Positions 31,470-42,854 of a DNA stretch of 64,000 nucleotides are shown here, in pieces (the first letter of the stretch is position 1; each line of letters begins with the position of its first letter). A program made the translations under genes and the position numbers. The stretch is from the NCBI GenBank assembly GCA_949126835.1, contig OX421495.1, positions 20,117,079 through 20,181,078 on the forward strand, in the 5' to 3' direction. Below the pieces are notes generated by a model. It was not told where the DNA came from. It searched no databases and saw only the letters and a program-made list of their open reading frames with translations. This DNA is from Anisus vortex (taxonomy: Eukaryota > Mollusca > Gastropoda > Planorbidae).

Positions 31470-32470
31470 ACATGTCTGAACAAATATCCAAGCATAAAAA
31501 GTCGACAAAAAAGACATTTCCGGTCTTATTCGATCATTTACTTCGAAACATGTCTGTGTGCTACGTTACTGGTTGTACGAAAATATGTAGATAATTAAAT
31601 TTTTATTTCATTTCCATAAGATGGCGACAAAAGAAAACGATAGATTGTGAATGTCAGATTTGAAGAATAACCTATTTATAATCCCAAACTAATTGCTTGA
31701 TGCAAAAGAATTTTCGTGTTGTTGTTATTTTTATGAATCTCCGCATTGTGTTTTTTAATTACCAAGGACGCAACTCTTGACTAATTTATTTTATAAACTA
31801 AAAGCTAAATTTAACCTAACGCGACTAACACATTAAGTATTAATTATCGCCTACTCACTTTTGATGTTAAAAACGGATTCCTCATGACTAATTTTTTAGC
31901 CGTTGTATATTTCAAAAAGACCAGAACTTGCCGTCGATGTTGAAATCAATTGTCAAACACCACCAAAAGCATGGCATTTGTTTACGAAAATGGCGGGAAA
32001 TGTCAACGGAAGCATATGACCTCTTTCATTTGAAAAGGTTACGACTAATTAAGACTTGTCAATACTGTGTGTTATTAATATGTGACACCTGGAACTACTC
32101 GGAACATGAGACACAAGAAAAATTTGCCTGGATATATTCGTGAGGCTCTGGAAATGGAGGTACGCCATTTGCCATCTGTTTATAAAGCAAATTTTGGACG
32201 GAACTAACATTTAGCCCTTTTGAGTTTCTGGGCTGCTTTATAAATTACAAACTGGATAGACTCATAATTTATGAAAAAAGTACCCTCAATATTCTGCGGA
32301 TTAATCCTGCTTCTTTGGAACGCTCATTCAGCAAATTGAAACTGATAAAAACATTTTAAGGTCGACTTTATCACACAAGCGTCTTGCAGACTTACAAACA
32401 ATAAGCATAAAGTATGACATAAAAAGAAAGATTAATTTTGATGAGGCATACACAGCTTCGCTTCCAAAAA
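31470..32470 (+). pseudogene. THAP plus hAT-C transposase relic (THAP12/P52rIPK-like architecture)
   Basis: At 31550 an ATG opens MSVCYVTGCTKIC, the first zinc ligands of a THAP DNA-binding domain; it meets a stop soon after. The minus-strand copy at 63340-62830 continues the domain as far as ISFP. At 32330-32450 the plus strand encodes a hAT dimerisation domain: LERSFSKLKLIKTF, then after a 1-base shift RLADLQTISIKYDIKRKINF. Between them is GYIREALEMEV. THAP at the front and hAT-C at the back is the layout of THAP12-like proteins and related hAT elements. The middle is mostly missing. Whether both ends belong to one original element is an inference from their spacing and common strand. Confidence 0.65.
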
Positions 32471-32759
32471 AAATTGAAGTGTACCATTGCTAAGTAGGAA
32501 TAGAAAAGCTACCAGTCTACTAGTGTTGTATAGATTATATAGATCTAGTGAGAATTGTCCACTCCCTTCAAAAAGTAAGAGTTTAGAGATCTCTAGCCTG
32601 CCGTTCACATGGGCAAAGGAATGTCTGTCTATCAGATGAGAATTGTTTGACATTTGTTTCGAAATTGAATTAGTCGTTTCCGTTCACGTGATGTAAATTC
32701 ACAGTCTTATTGGCTAGGTAAGTTTAATTCTGTTCAAAGTATAGGCGACATTAACTGGT

Positions 32760-33194
32760 AGATGATGAAAGAGATAAGGGCAAAAAGATGGAGTTCTTTC
32801 AATATAACTAAGCAGGCTTTAACACTTATAGAGTAATGGCATGAGATACATACTGAGAAAGAATAGTCGGGGAGGCGAATCTTGTGGAATGGGGGGGGGG
32901 GGGAATGAGAGAGGGGTGGGAAGGGAAACCATTACCTATTTCAGGTAGTTTAAAAAGGAAACATATTTTCTTTGTTCCAGCAAAATCTTACTATATTATA
33001 ATAGACAATACATATTATTGTCTTTCGCAAGGTTTGATATAACGAAATACAAAATAGCTTGGAAAATAAACAACACAATCTGGATCAAATACAGAATAGT
33101 TAAAAAATGTCTGAATGGATATGAAGTTTACACTTTCATACATAGTTTAAAAATATAAATGTATATCTATGCTAATTTTATACCATGTCCAAGG
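32760..33194 (+). other. Left arm of receptor unit 3, part 1
   Basis: Aligns over its length with 58240-58650 (GAGAAAGAATAGTCGG, CTTTGTTC, TTGTCTTTCGC, GGATATGAAGTT). It contains a G-run at 32891-32904. The arm is cut at 33194 by the hAT-bounded block and resumes at 42450. The preceding 32471-32759 holds no recognised feature. Confidence 0.65.
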
Positions 33195-33864
33195 CAGTAG
33201 CGTAGCCAATAAATGAGGCCTTTTTAAGAATAAACATATTTGTTTTTCCAATGACAGAGAGTGGTGCCTTTTTTCAATTTAAGAATAAAAAAGTGAACTC
33301 TTTTCAAGAAAAAAGAGGGACCTTTTCAAAAACGAAAACGTAGGTCTTTTTAATGATTAAAACATTTGACCTAATTAGGAATTTTTAAAAGTGCGACATT
33401 TTAAATGCAAAGAAGTGGAACCTTTTTAAGACTGAAAAGGGAGATCCTTTAAAGATAAAAGTGGGGTGTTTTGAAGAAAAAAAAACAGGGGGATATGAGT
33501 AACGGTGATGTGCAAAATAAAGCCTTTCAAGCTTAGAGGCATTGACCGCCCGTAGGGGCCAAATGCTGCCTCATCTGCATTCATGGGTACTCAAGAAATC
33601 TAGCCTCTCAAATGTTTCTGAATTGGCACCTTCACGTGTAATATGCACTTTTTCAGGGTTATGGTCTCCCTGTTTCTTATCTTATATATTACAGACGCAC
33701 CTTCTCTAAAGAAGATTATTGCGCCCAACGCTCATCCGTGGTCTGAGTCTAGTCCTGAATTTTTATTAGTGGTATGAATGATATTAGGATACTGGTTTTT
33801 TAGGTTTGTTCACGAAATCCATTCCATACATGGATGCCACTCGGGAAGAAAGATAACTTATAAC

Positions 33865-34270
33865 AGGGGTCAGCAACCTAAGGAACACGTGCCAAACTTG
33901 CACACAGAGCGACTTTCAATGGCACGCGAGAGACCTCCAAGAGGTGTTTGATGACAAAATACACATCATTTTCCGGTTCTGAATGAGAAAAGCTGACTGT
34001 TGAAGCCGATGTTTCTGAAAGACAGAGCGACACATTTCAATTTCAATTTCAGTGAGTTGAACGCATTTACAAAGACGGGGTCAAACGGCATTTTAACTGT
34101 TCGACCACTGGAATGGATTTGCATGTATTATTATCTTGAGTGAAATCAATTTCAAAACATTTAACTTCATGTACATCCCTATATTAAGACATATATTAAG
34201 ATAGATAGTTGGGATTTTTCAGAAGCACATCAAACAAAGGCATGACTTTCAAATTCATAGATCTTACTAC
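33865..34270 (+). repeat. Dispersed repeat, second copy of the 1-320 family
   Basis: Matches the reverse complement of 45-320 over most of its length. Immediately to the left (33675-33860, minus) is a LINE tail copy that includes the decayed frame corresponding to SYFPSGIRAW. Confidence 0.55.
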
Positions 34271-34679
34271 AACCTTTTTAGATGTAAGGTAGAGTTGTTT
34301 TGTTTTTTTACATTTGAGGGATATTGGCGATTTTAAAACGCAGCCAGATGAATTTTAAACATTAAAATGTGTCAATTTGCGAGAAAATCTAGATGGAAGC
34401 TGATTAGGAAAACCATCTGCTATTCTCAATTGCCAGGCATTATCTCTACTTTCAGCTTTTGGTTCAACTTACACGTGTGAACATTATTTATTGCACACGA
34501 AAACTGTGCTAAGAATTCAAAGAGGTCACTTACTCTTCACTACTCAGAAATGACTAAATATGTTTCTGTCATTATAAATTTTAATTGATACAGACTAATT
34601 ATATTTAAAAGAGTTTTTATGCTCATTTTCTATAATTAAACTCTTAAATCAAATTTAGAAACAGTATTTTAATTAAAGG

Positions 34680-34935
34680 GAGTTGGTAATGGTAATGGTA
34701 ATTTATATATGCCATTTTAGCATGCTCAGTGCGCTCTAGAAGACTATTAATCTGTGAGAGGTTTCACTGCTGCCGGTTAAGCGCTCGTGATAACAACTCA
34801 GTATTAACGTCATCTAGTCCCAAAACTCCAGTAGGGCGACAGGTATCTGCCGGTGGCGGGGCTCGAACCCTCGACGTGTCAGGTGATTTTTTGTTTGACA
34901 GTCAGGTGAGCTAACCGCTCGGCCAGCCGGCTTCA
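34680..34935 (-). mobile_element. tRNA-derived SINE, second family
   Basis: On the minus strand the head has an A-box TGGCCGAGCGGTTAGC and a B-box GGTTCGAGCCC (about 34925-34850). The tail ends at GGTAATGGTAATGGTAAT-like simple repeats, here read as their complement. Its body is unrelated to the SINE at 21998. Target duplications were not identified. Confidence 0.8.
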
Positions 34936-35348
34936 CGTAATTAGCCCGTTTTATTAGCGATAATATTTCTAATATTAAATACTGTTTGAGTGTTTCTTTG
35001 TTTTCTGTAACCCATTAATGCCCAAGGGTATACCCGAATGACTTTTTCTGTGTTTTTTGCGTGTTTCCTAGTTAGAATGCATCAAAAAGTGGATATATAC
35101 TTGTGTTTTGATTGGTTTTTGTTTTCTTCAAAAGTTACAGGGTGGTACTCTGTGAGAGTGCAGGGACACGAATGGGTACGTTTAGTTTTGTTGAGATGCA
35201 CTCCAAGGGAGTGCAGTGGACACGAATGGGGTACGGGGTTTTCTAACGATAAATGCATTACATGCTTACTATTGAACGTATTGAATAAATTATTTTTGTA
35301 TTGGAAGAATAAAACAAAAGAAATTGATAAATCAGAACAGAGGCATTA

Positions 35349-36297
35349 ATTGTGACCCGTTCTGACGAAAGGTGACATAAGTCGGAAATATTAATTTCTG
35401 CTACGAGTGTTTTTGTGTTGTGGGGGTCTTTCCGGTGAATTTTTTTTTATTTTTGTAAATACTAGGTTATCCATTTCTAAATCATAACTTATATGTTTTT
35501 TTATATTTTTTATACTTAAAAATACTTTAATTAATTATTTTGATCAACGTGTGATTTAGAATTTAGCATAAGTTCACTAAAATTCGACTTTATTTAACCT
35601 ATTGTTTTGTACCTAAACCCTGACAGAACCCCATAAAATTATATATCAATGAAAAGGGCAGACTCTCGGGAATTTTCTTGCGATCACTATTTATTTATAG
35701 AAACCAATCAGAAAATATTTAAGCCTGAAGTTTGGGATAAACAATTCCTTTCTTTCTATCCAATGAAAATTCGTTTATAAATTGATCATTGGTTACGATA
35801 CCATATTTTTCCAATACAAATTTGCTGATTGGCTAGTGGGATACAATGCGGTAAAGAATTAGGCTTTCCGTTTTCGATATTATGAAAATTTCAAACAATG
35901 GAGAGCGGCATAGCGTCACTGTTAAATTCTTTGAGTGATGTAATTTTATATTATTTTTTGTTCAGTTTTATTATAAAATAATATCGTATATACACCACTA
36001 AAAAGATAATTGAATGCCCTTTCGATTGGTATGTAAATATAGATATTACGAATCTGGTTGCTATAGAGTTAGACATTTTCAAATGCATTAACTTTAAAAC
36101 GCTTTTTCTCGAAACTCTTGTTTTTTTGTCTGACTAGTTCTAAGTGATAGTAAGTGTCATAGAAAAATGAAATATTGACGTATAATAATAAATTTGGTAT
36201 TAAAATAAAGCCTATTCAATGCCCTTTCAAACGATATATATAACTTAAAATGTTGAAAAAACCACTTATGTCTCCTTTTGTGGGAACGGGTCACAAT
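35349..36297. mobile_element. 949-bp TIR element with TTA target duplication (PIF/Harbinger-like MITE)
   Basis: Ends read ATTGTGACCCGTT at the left and, inverted, the same at the right; similarity extends inward to GACATAAG, about 34 bp in all. The element is flanked by TTA at 35346-35348 and 36298-36300. A 3-bp TWA duplication is the PIF/Harbinger rule. No transposase frame is present, so it is probably non-autonomous. Confidence 0.75.
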
Positions 36298-36300
36298 TTA

Positions 36301-38643
36301 TTTTATGGATGTTACGTCCAATTTTCTTTTATTGAAAACAACAAATAACCGTAAACACTGTTTTTGTGTTTTTCTAAAAAATGTTTAAAATACTATTTTT
36401 CATTAGGCTTCTTCTTGAAGCATGAAAAAACATTTAAATTTAAAATTAATATATATCCATCGCGTTTTCTCTTATTACGTAGTCTTTGTGTATGGGCAAT
36501 AGACAATTCCATGATAAAGGTTGAAACAATGCAGGAGAATACGAACATTATATTTCAGGCATATTGTCTAAAATTGCGACGTCATTTTAAAAACCTTTTT
36601 TGTACAGTGGACTTAAAAGAAAAGTTTCCATTCAAATCTAACATGACTCTGTCGCTGACCCTAGAAAACTGTGGTGTAGGTGTGAAGTAGGTGGTGGATT
36701 CCTTGGAATACCGTTCATCATGCTGACACGCAGACACTATTGAATACTTTGTGATGAAAGGCCAAAAGCTCAATAACTTTTGCAGCATGCCCTTTCCTGA
36801 TTAGTAACCAGGCATTCTACAAAGCAATCTCTAAAGTATGAAAGACAAAAGGACAACACCACTTTTTGGTTTTCACAGAAATGTGTACTTTTTGATGTTT
36901 TGGTTAGCCCTATCCACGCCTCCCATTGTGACATCGCACTGTCTTTTTAAGTCAGGTTGATCATTCATGATGTGTTGTCATTGTTGACGAGACCATCTCT
37001 TTGGTTGTCCTACTGGTAGAACAGGGTCGCAGTTTTTTTGCTATTAGCAAGTTGTGGTTGGTGTCAAGTTGAAAATTAATTGAACCTCGATACCTTTAAC
37101 ACAGCTAGGACGCATCTTGTAAGGGGCGTTTCTGTTTTATAGTCCCAGAGGCTGCAACGCCCTTGACAACAATGTAATGCACGTGAGAAAGAAGTTATCA
37201 AATGTACAGTGGAAAGAAAGCTCAGCTATTTAGCAGATCGGGTCCATCACAACAGTACAGCCTAGTCCAAGGAATCCTAACCGCTCAGCAGTACACACAT
37301 AAGACTGGACAAAATATCCAAGTGGTCATCTTATTCCTTACTGTCATCATCATTACAACCACATGATAATGTTTATAAAATCGTTACCATAAATTAAATG
37401 TGAAAATGTGGTAATAAAATTTGGTAATAATACAAAAAAAAGGATGATAATTACAAACACGTATTTTTTTTAATTTAATTTCCCACTTTAACGATTTTCT
37501 CTTTAGATTTCCTTTGCTTTTGACTTTGGTCTATTCATACTCTATAATAAACATGGACCGCTTGCTTTAGTATTTCTGCTATATGATGACTCGAAACACT
37601 GATTTTCGGAATTACCTATTCTAAATAAATTAGTTGCTATACTTGTTCCGTTTTATTTAATCGCTATGATTTTCTGAAGGAAAATTAACATCGAAAGTTG
37701 TATACAGTGGAAACATTTATAGATCAGTGTTGTATGCGTACGAAAAAAAAATAACCTCTAAAAATTTTGTTATGACCACAACCCCCTTGTGGTCAGAGCC
37801 GTGTAAATGTTGTTGATAATTCTCGTTCGTCCTAGGGTAGACTTTGGTTATTATTATTTATAATATTTCAGTATTACACGAACTCTCCTTATTGTCCTGG
37901 GCACAAACTCAGGATTTGCGTTCTAACAGTTCCTTTCCTTGACGTTGTAGTTGTAAATAAATATATATATTGTAATATTGTAAACAATAAAATAAAATAG
38001 TAACTTGACGAGGAAGCTTCAGTGTAAATGTTGTTGAAAATTTAATTCAGGTGATAACTCTGTTATTTGCAAGTATGTACAATAAATGTAGAATTTACAG
38101 CAATAATAAAATAGTGCCAACACAAGCGTCAATCCAACAGCCTCAAAAGAAACTATCTACAGAAAACTCTCCAAAACTAACTGCCTAGCCGGGCGCCTAG
38201 CCTTAAATACTCGCGGAGAAGAGCGGGGAACAGACTAGGAGAAGTGAAAAAAATGGTATCATCACAAAACGCATAATATAAACGATAGCTTTAACATGAA
38301 CTCCCCTGTACGAGAAATAATAAACTATTCCTAGCTATTCCGAGAATTCGAGGTCGGCACAAGAGTGGATTCCTAGAATAGTCTAGGCTTAGTACCTCCC
38401 ACAAAACTTGTGTTGAGAGAGAGCTATGGGCGCTATTAATACATGACAATATAGAAAGCGGTCCATCATATTATAGTCAATGATAATAGGAATAATAGGT
38501 CTACAAGTATTCATTTAGATTCAAGAAATGCGATTAATAAAAACGGAAATTGTATAGCAACTATTTTATTTAGAATCGGGAATTACAAAACAAAAAGATA
38601 AGAGTAGAAAAAACTAAAGGAAGCAGTTTATGTGTATTATATC
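36301..38643. other. No recognised gene
   Basis: AT-rich with short frames lacking domain signatures. 37980-38400 resembles 30971-31330 in short blocks and may be an old LTR copy. Around 36780-37300 there is a less AT-rich patch that I cannot assign. Confidence 0.35.
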
Positions 38644-40424
38644 ATACAAGCCGTTATGTGCCCGGTCCTCCGAACCGGCTAAACGTTATGTTTACATACA
38701 CTCTAACTACTCAGGCAGTTATAATGAGATTGCCCGCATGACCTACGACACGAATTTAAACGTGAGGTAATTTTTTATTTGCCCGCTACAACATGAATTA
38801 CCCGTTAAAATCATTACTCATCACCCATTATAACAATTACAAAATTGCCCGCTATAAATTACGACGCAAATTAAAACATGAATATATTTTGTTCTATTCA
38901 TTGATTAAGAACATTCGACAGTACTTTTTTTTTTTTTAATGATTGTTTGATATATTTTTTTTACGACAAACATTAAGTCGCAGACCTATGTTGTGTTGTT
39001 TTTGTTTATTTGCTATTTATTTATTTATTGTTGCTTTGGAAGCAAACTTAGAATTAAATTTTCTATTCAACATGTAAATAAATAACAAATGAAACCCTTA
39101 TGAAATAATGTTTATAAAACGTATACGACACGAATTAAAACTTGAAAAATTTAGTTCCGGCAATTTGAACATTGCCCGGCAAATTAAACATTGCCCGGTA
39201 ATTTAAGCATTGCCCTGTAATTTAAACATTGCCCGGTATTATAAACATTGCCCGGTATTATAAACATTGCCCGGTAATTTAAACATTGCCCGGTAATTTA
39301 AACATTGCCCGGTAATTTAAACATTGCCCGGTATTATAAACATTGCCCGGTAATTTAAACATTGCCCGGTAATTTAAACATTGCCCGGTATTATAAACAT
39401 TGCCCGGTAATTTAAACATTGCCCGGTAATTTAAACATTGCCCGGTATTATAAACATTGCCCGGTATTATAAACATTGCCCGGTAATTTAAATATTGCCC
39501 GGTAATTTAAACAATGGCCGTTACCTAGGCGATAAGCCTAAAGGTGCCCAGTAATCGGAACTGGATAAAATAACCCATGGAGTTATAAACAATAGTCTTA
39601 AGCGGGGATAAAGTATTTTCCGGTAACTTATACCATTTAAATATTGCATTCCACAAATAACGACGCAAATTAAAACAAAATTTTGTTCCCTTCTTAAACG
39701 CATAAATACGCAAAATTTGATGACGCCATATAATTATAAGCTTAAATATAAAGTGTAACCAGGACCACTGCGTTTAAATAAGATTAGTAAGGCGTCGGTA
39801 TTACTTCCCGAAACAGAAAAAAAAAAGCTAAATCTATTTGCTTTGTCCTATGTTTGTAAAGTTTTAAATTATTAATTAGCTTTAAGTCATGTATTCACAG
39901 TGTAAAGTATTAAAGTAGTGATAGATTAAGAAAATCAACTACAGTATTGGTAGTGTAAAGAATTTATGTTGTTTACGGCACGTAGACAATTTAAACATGA
40001 AGAAAATTTGTTCCCGTCATTGAGTTGAGATAATAAAATCCATGCACATAGTTTGATGACGTCAATTTAAACATGAATGAAAAATGTCCCTTCATCGCTA
40101 AAAAATCCATGCGCAAAGATTGATGACGTCATAAAAATAATCTCAGCGCATCCTTTTTTTTCTAACTTTGTGACGAAAAACTATAAAAAGTTGTACTGGC
40201 AAAGACAATGTGAATCAAAAGTTGTGTTTTTTTCGCGTTTTTTGACCAAACTGACCACTGCGGTCATTTTAATTTTTTTAAACCTTGACAGTGTTCACCG
40301 CCGTAACGCAAAGAATATTTGTAGCAAATTTCACGTTTTTATGTCCAGTATTTAAAAAGATTATGCGGTATGTACATACCCACATACATACATACATATT
40401 CCTTTTGAGATTTATATATATGAT
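38644..40424 (+). mobile_element. Helitron/pearl-like non-autonomous element, copy 1
   Basis: About 1.78 kb. It begins with a small hairpin, CCGGTCCTCCGAACCGG, continues with about 500 bp of unique sequence, then 18 copies of a 19-bp repeat, about 850 bp of 3-prime sequence with TGATGACGTCA motifs, and a CATA microsatellite close to the end, TTCCTTTTGAGATTTATATA. Central tandem repeats plus a terminal-side microsatellite is the layout of molluscan pearl elements and Helentron-associated HINEs. The class is inferred; no helicase is present. Confidence 0.55.
39174..39515. repeat. 19-bp minisatellite, 18 copies (element copy 1)
   Basis: GCCCGGTAATTTAAACATT, mixed with a second variant GCCCGGTATTATAAACATT in an irregular order, at exact 19-bp period. 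Confidence 0.97.
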
Positions 40425-42070
40425 ATGACAAGCCGGTATATGCCCGGTCCTCCGAACCGGCTAAAAGTTATGTTTACATACACTCTAACTACTCAAGCAT
40501 TTATAATGAGATTGCCCGCATGACCTACGACACGAATTTAAACGTGAGGTAATTTTTTATTTGCCCGCTACAACATGAATTACCCGTTAAAATCATTACT
40601 CATCACCCATTATAACAATTACAAAATTGCCAGCTATAAATTACGACGCAAATTAAAACATGAATATATTTTGTTCTATTCATTGATAAAGAACATTCGA
40701 CAGTACTTTTATTTTTTTTTAATGATTGTTTGATATATTTTTTTACGACAAACATTAAGTCGCAGACCTATGTTGTGTTGTTTTTGTTTATTTGCTATTT
40801 ATTTATTTATTGTTGCTTTGGAAGCAAACTTAGAATTAAATTTTCTATTCAACATGTAAAACAATAACAAATGAAACCCATATGAAATAATGTTTATAAA
40901 ACGTATACGACACGAATTAAAACTTTAAAAAGTTAGTTCCGGCAATTTGAACATTGCCCGGCAAATTAAACATTGCCCGGTAATATAAACATTGCCCGGT
41001 AATTTAAACATTGCCCGGTAATTTAAACATTGCCCGGTAATTTAAACATTGCCCGGTAATTTAAACATTGCCCGGTAATTTAAACATTGCCCGGTATTAT
41101 AAACATTGCCCGGTAATTTAAACATTGCCCGGTAATTTAAACAATGGCCGTTACCAAGGCGATAAGCCTAAAGGTGCCCAGTTCTCGGAACTGGATCAAA
41201 TAACCCATGGAGTTATAAACAATAGTCTTAAGCGGGGATAAAGTATTTTCCGGTAACTTTAACCATTAAAATATTGCATTCTACAAATTACGACGCAAAT
41301 TAAAACAAAATTTTGTTCCCTTCTTAAACGCATAAATACGCAAAATTTGATGACGCCATATAATTATAAGCTTAAATATAGAGTGTAACCAGGACCACTG
41401 CGTTTAAATAAGCTTAGTAATGCGTCGGTATTACTTCCCGAAACAGAAAAAAAATGCTAAATCTATTTGCTTTGTCCTATGTTGGTAAAGTTTTAAATTA
41501 TTAATTAGCTTTATGTCATGTATTCACAGTGTAAAGTATTAAAGTAGTGATAGATTAAGAAAATCAACTACAGTATTGGTAGTGTAGAGAATTTATGTTG
41601 TTTACGGCACGTAGACAATTTAAACATCAAGAAAATTTGTTCCCGTCATTGAGTTGAGATAATAAAATCCATGCACATAGTTTGATGACGTCAATTTAAA
41701 CATGAATGAAAAATGTCCCTTCATCGCTATAAAATCCATGCGCAAAGATTGATGACGTCATAAAAATAATCTCAGCGCATCCTTTTTTTTCTAACTTTGT
41801 GACGAAAAACTATAAAAAGTTGTACTGGCAAAGACAATGTGAATCAAAAGTTGTGTTTTTTTCGCGTTTTTTGACCAAACTGACCACTGCGGTCATTTTA
41901 ATTTTTTTAAAACCTTGACAGTGTTCACCGCCGTAACGCAAAGAATATTTGTAGCAAATTTCACGTTTTTATGTCCAGTATTTAAAAAGATTATGCGGTA
42001 TGTACATACCCAGCCAGCCAGCCAGCCAGCCAGCCACATATTCCTTTTGAGATTTATATATATATATCAT
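40425..42070 (+). mobile_element. Helitron/pearl-like non-autonomous element, copy 2
   Basis: About 1.65 kb, head-to-tail with copy 1 and nearly identical outside the repeats. It differs by having 10 instead of 18 core repeats and by a CAGC microsatellite where copy 1 has CATA (about 42010-42037). Same orientation and same end sequence. Confidence 0.6.
40956..41145. repeat. 19-bp minisatellite, 10 copies (element copy 2)
   Basis: Same 19-bp unit as at 39174, almost all of the TAATTTAAAC type, with one TATTATAAAC variant. Confidence 0.97.
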
Positions 42071-42179
42071 ATGGTCTGTCTACGGAGTTAAATTAATTGT
42101 CTCATAAAAATTAATAAAACAATTATAATAGAGCAGGTTAACTTTAAGACTGTTGGCACGCTGAATGATTTAGAAATTT

Positions 42180-42449
42180 TATTTTATAATATATATGCAT
42201 CCTAAAAATCAGCAGTAGGGCCTATCAATCAATTTTGCAGAATTTTCCGACACTATTAGTTCGGAAAAGAATCGTCAAAACTGCAGTAATACACCGCGTA
42301 TGTAGCCTACCCCGAGGCACATGGTACTCTTGTAAGACTTGCTAAGTGCGAAATTTTAGTTCTTCTGTTAATCTAGAAAAAGTGCTTAAAGCGGGGCCTT
42401 TTTCTTAAAAGTTGGCTACGCCTAGTGTCAAAACCTGGCTTCGCCACTG
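42180..42449 (+). repeat. hAT-like right end of the 9.25-kb block
   Basis: Homologous to 900-1189, ending GGCTTCGCCACTG directly before the GTCCAAGC duplication. Confidence 0.6.
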
Positions 42450-42547
42450 GTCCAAGCCTAACGAAATAAGGAAAATGTTCGGATAGACAATTTAACGCGG
42501 TAATAATTTCTATTTGACGTGACCGCCTGCGGATAAACATACACAGC

Positions 42548-42741
42548 CAGTGCCGTTGATAGAGATTTGGGGGCCCGGGGGGCTTGGCCTCTTTAGGGGC
42601 TCTTGCATTTTGACATTCGGCATTATGACATGAGAAAAAAAAACAATTCGGACACTCCTTTGGGGGCCCCTTTCAACTAGGGGCCCGGGGGGGACTTTTG
42701 AATTTGGACCCCTCCCCCCCCCCACCCTAGCTACGCCACTG
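42548..42741. mobile_element. 194-bp hAT-like MITE with 8-bp target duplication
   Basis: Starts CAGTGCCGTTG and ends CTACGCCACTG; flanked by TACACAGC (42540-42547) and TACACAGA (42742-42749). The body is rich in G and C runs (GGGGGCCCGGGGGG). It sits in the left arm of receptor unit 3, and the corresponding place near 58885 in unit 4 lacks it. Confidence 0.7.
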
Positions 42742-42854
42742 TACACAGATGGGTACCCTCCACATGACCTCGATTTCATGGTCGACGTTTTATTTTCTGC
42801 TTTTTTTTTAAAACTATTTTTCCTTGCGGACAACACAAATTTGAAGCAAAAAAA

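Larger units (their letters stand above)
33195..42449. mobile_element. 9.25-kb hAT-bounded insertion block with 8-bp target duplication
   Basis: The left end reads CAGTAGCGTAGCCA and the right end, read inward, CAGTGGCGAAGCCA, a near-perfect terminal inverted repeat of the hAT CAGTG type. Flanks are GTCCAAGG (33187-33194) and GTCCAAGC (42450-42457), 7 of 8 identical, as expected of an old hAT 8-bp duplication. Degenerate GGCCTTTTTAAGA-like motifs recur at 33220-33480 and near the right end. No transposase ORF is visible. Other elements occupy most of the interior, so it may be one nested hAT or two hAT ends brought together. Confidence 0.55.

Noticed and set aside
35038..36690. Two frames of 103 and 108 codons
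   Set aside because: They lie in or next to a TIR element, have no domain signature and no paralogue.
39174..39515. CRISPR-like direct repeats
   Set aside because: The 19-bp units are contiguous without spacers, in a eukaryotic context; this is a minisatellite. A 65-codon antisense frame (39279-39476) is a by-product.
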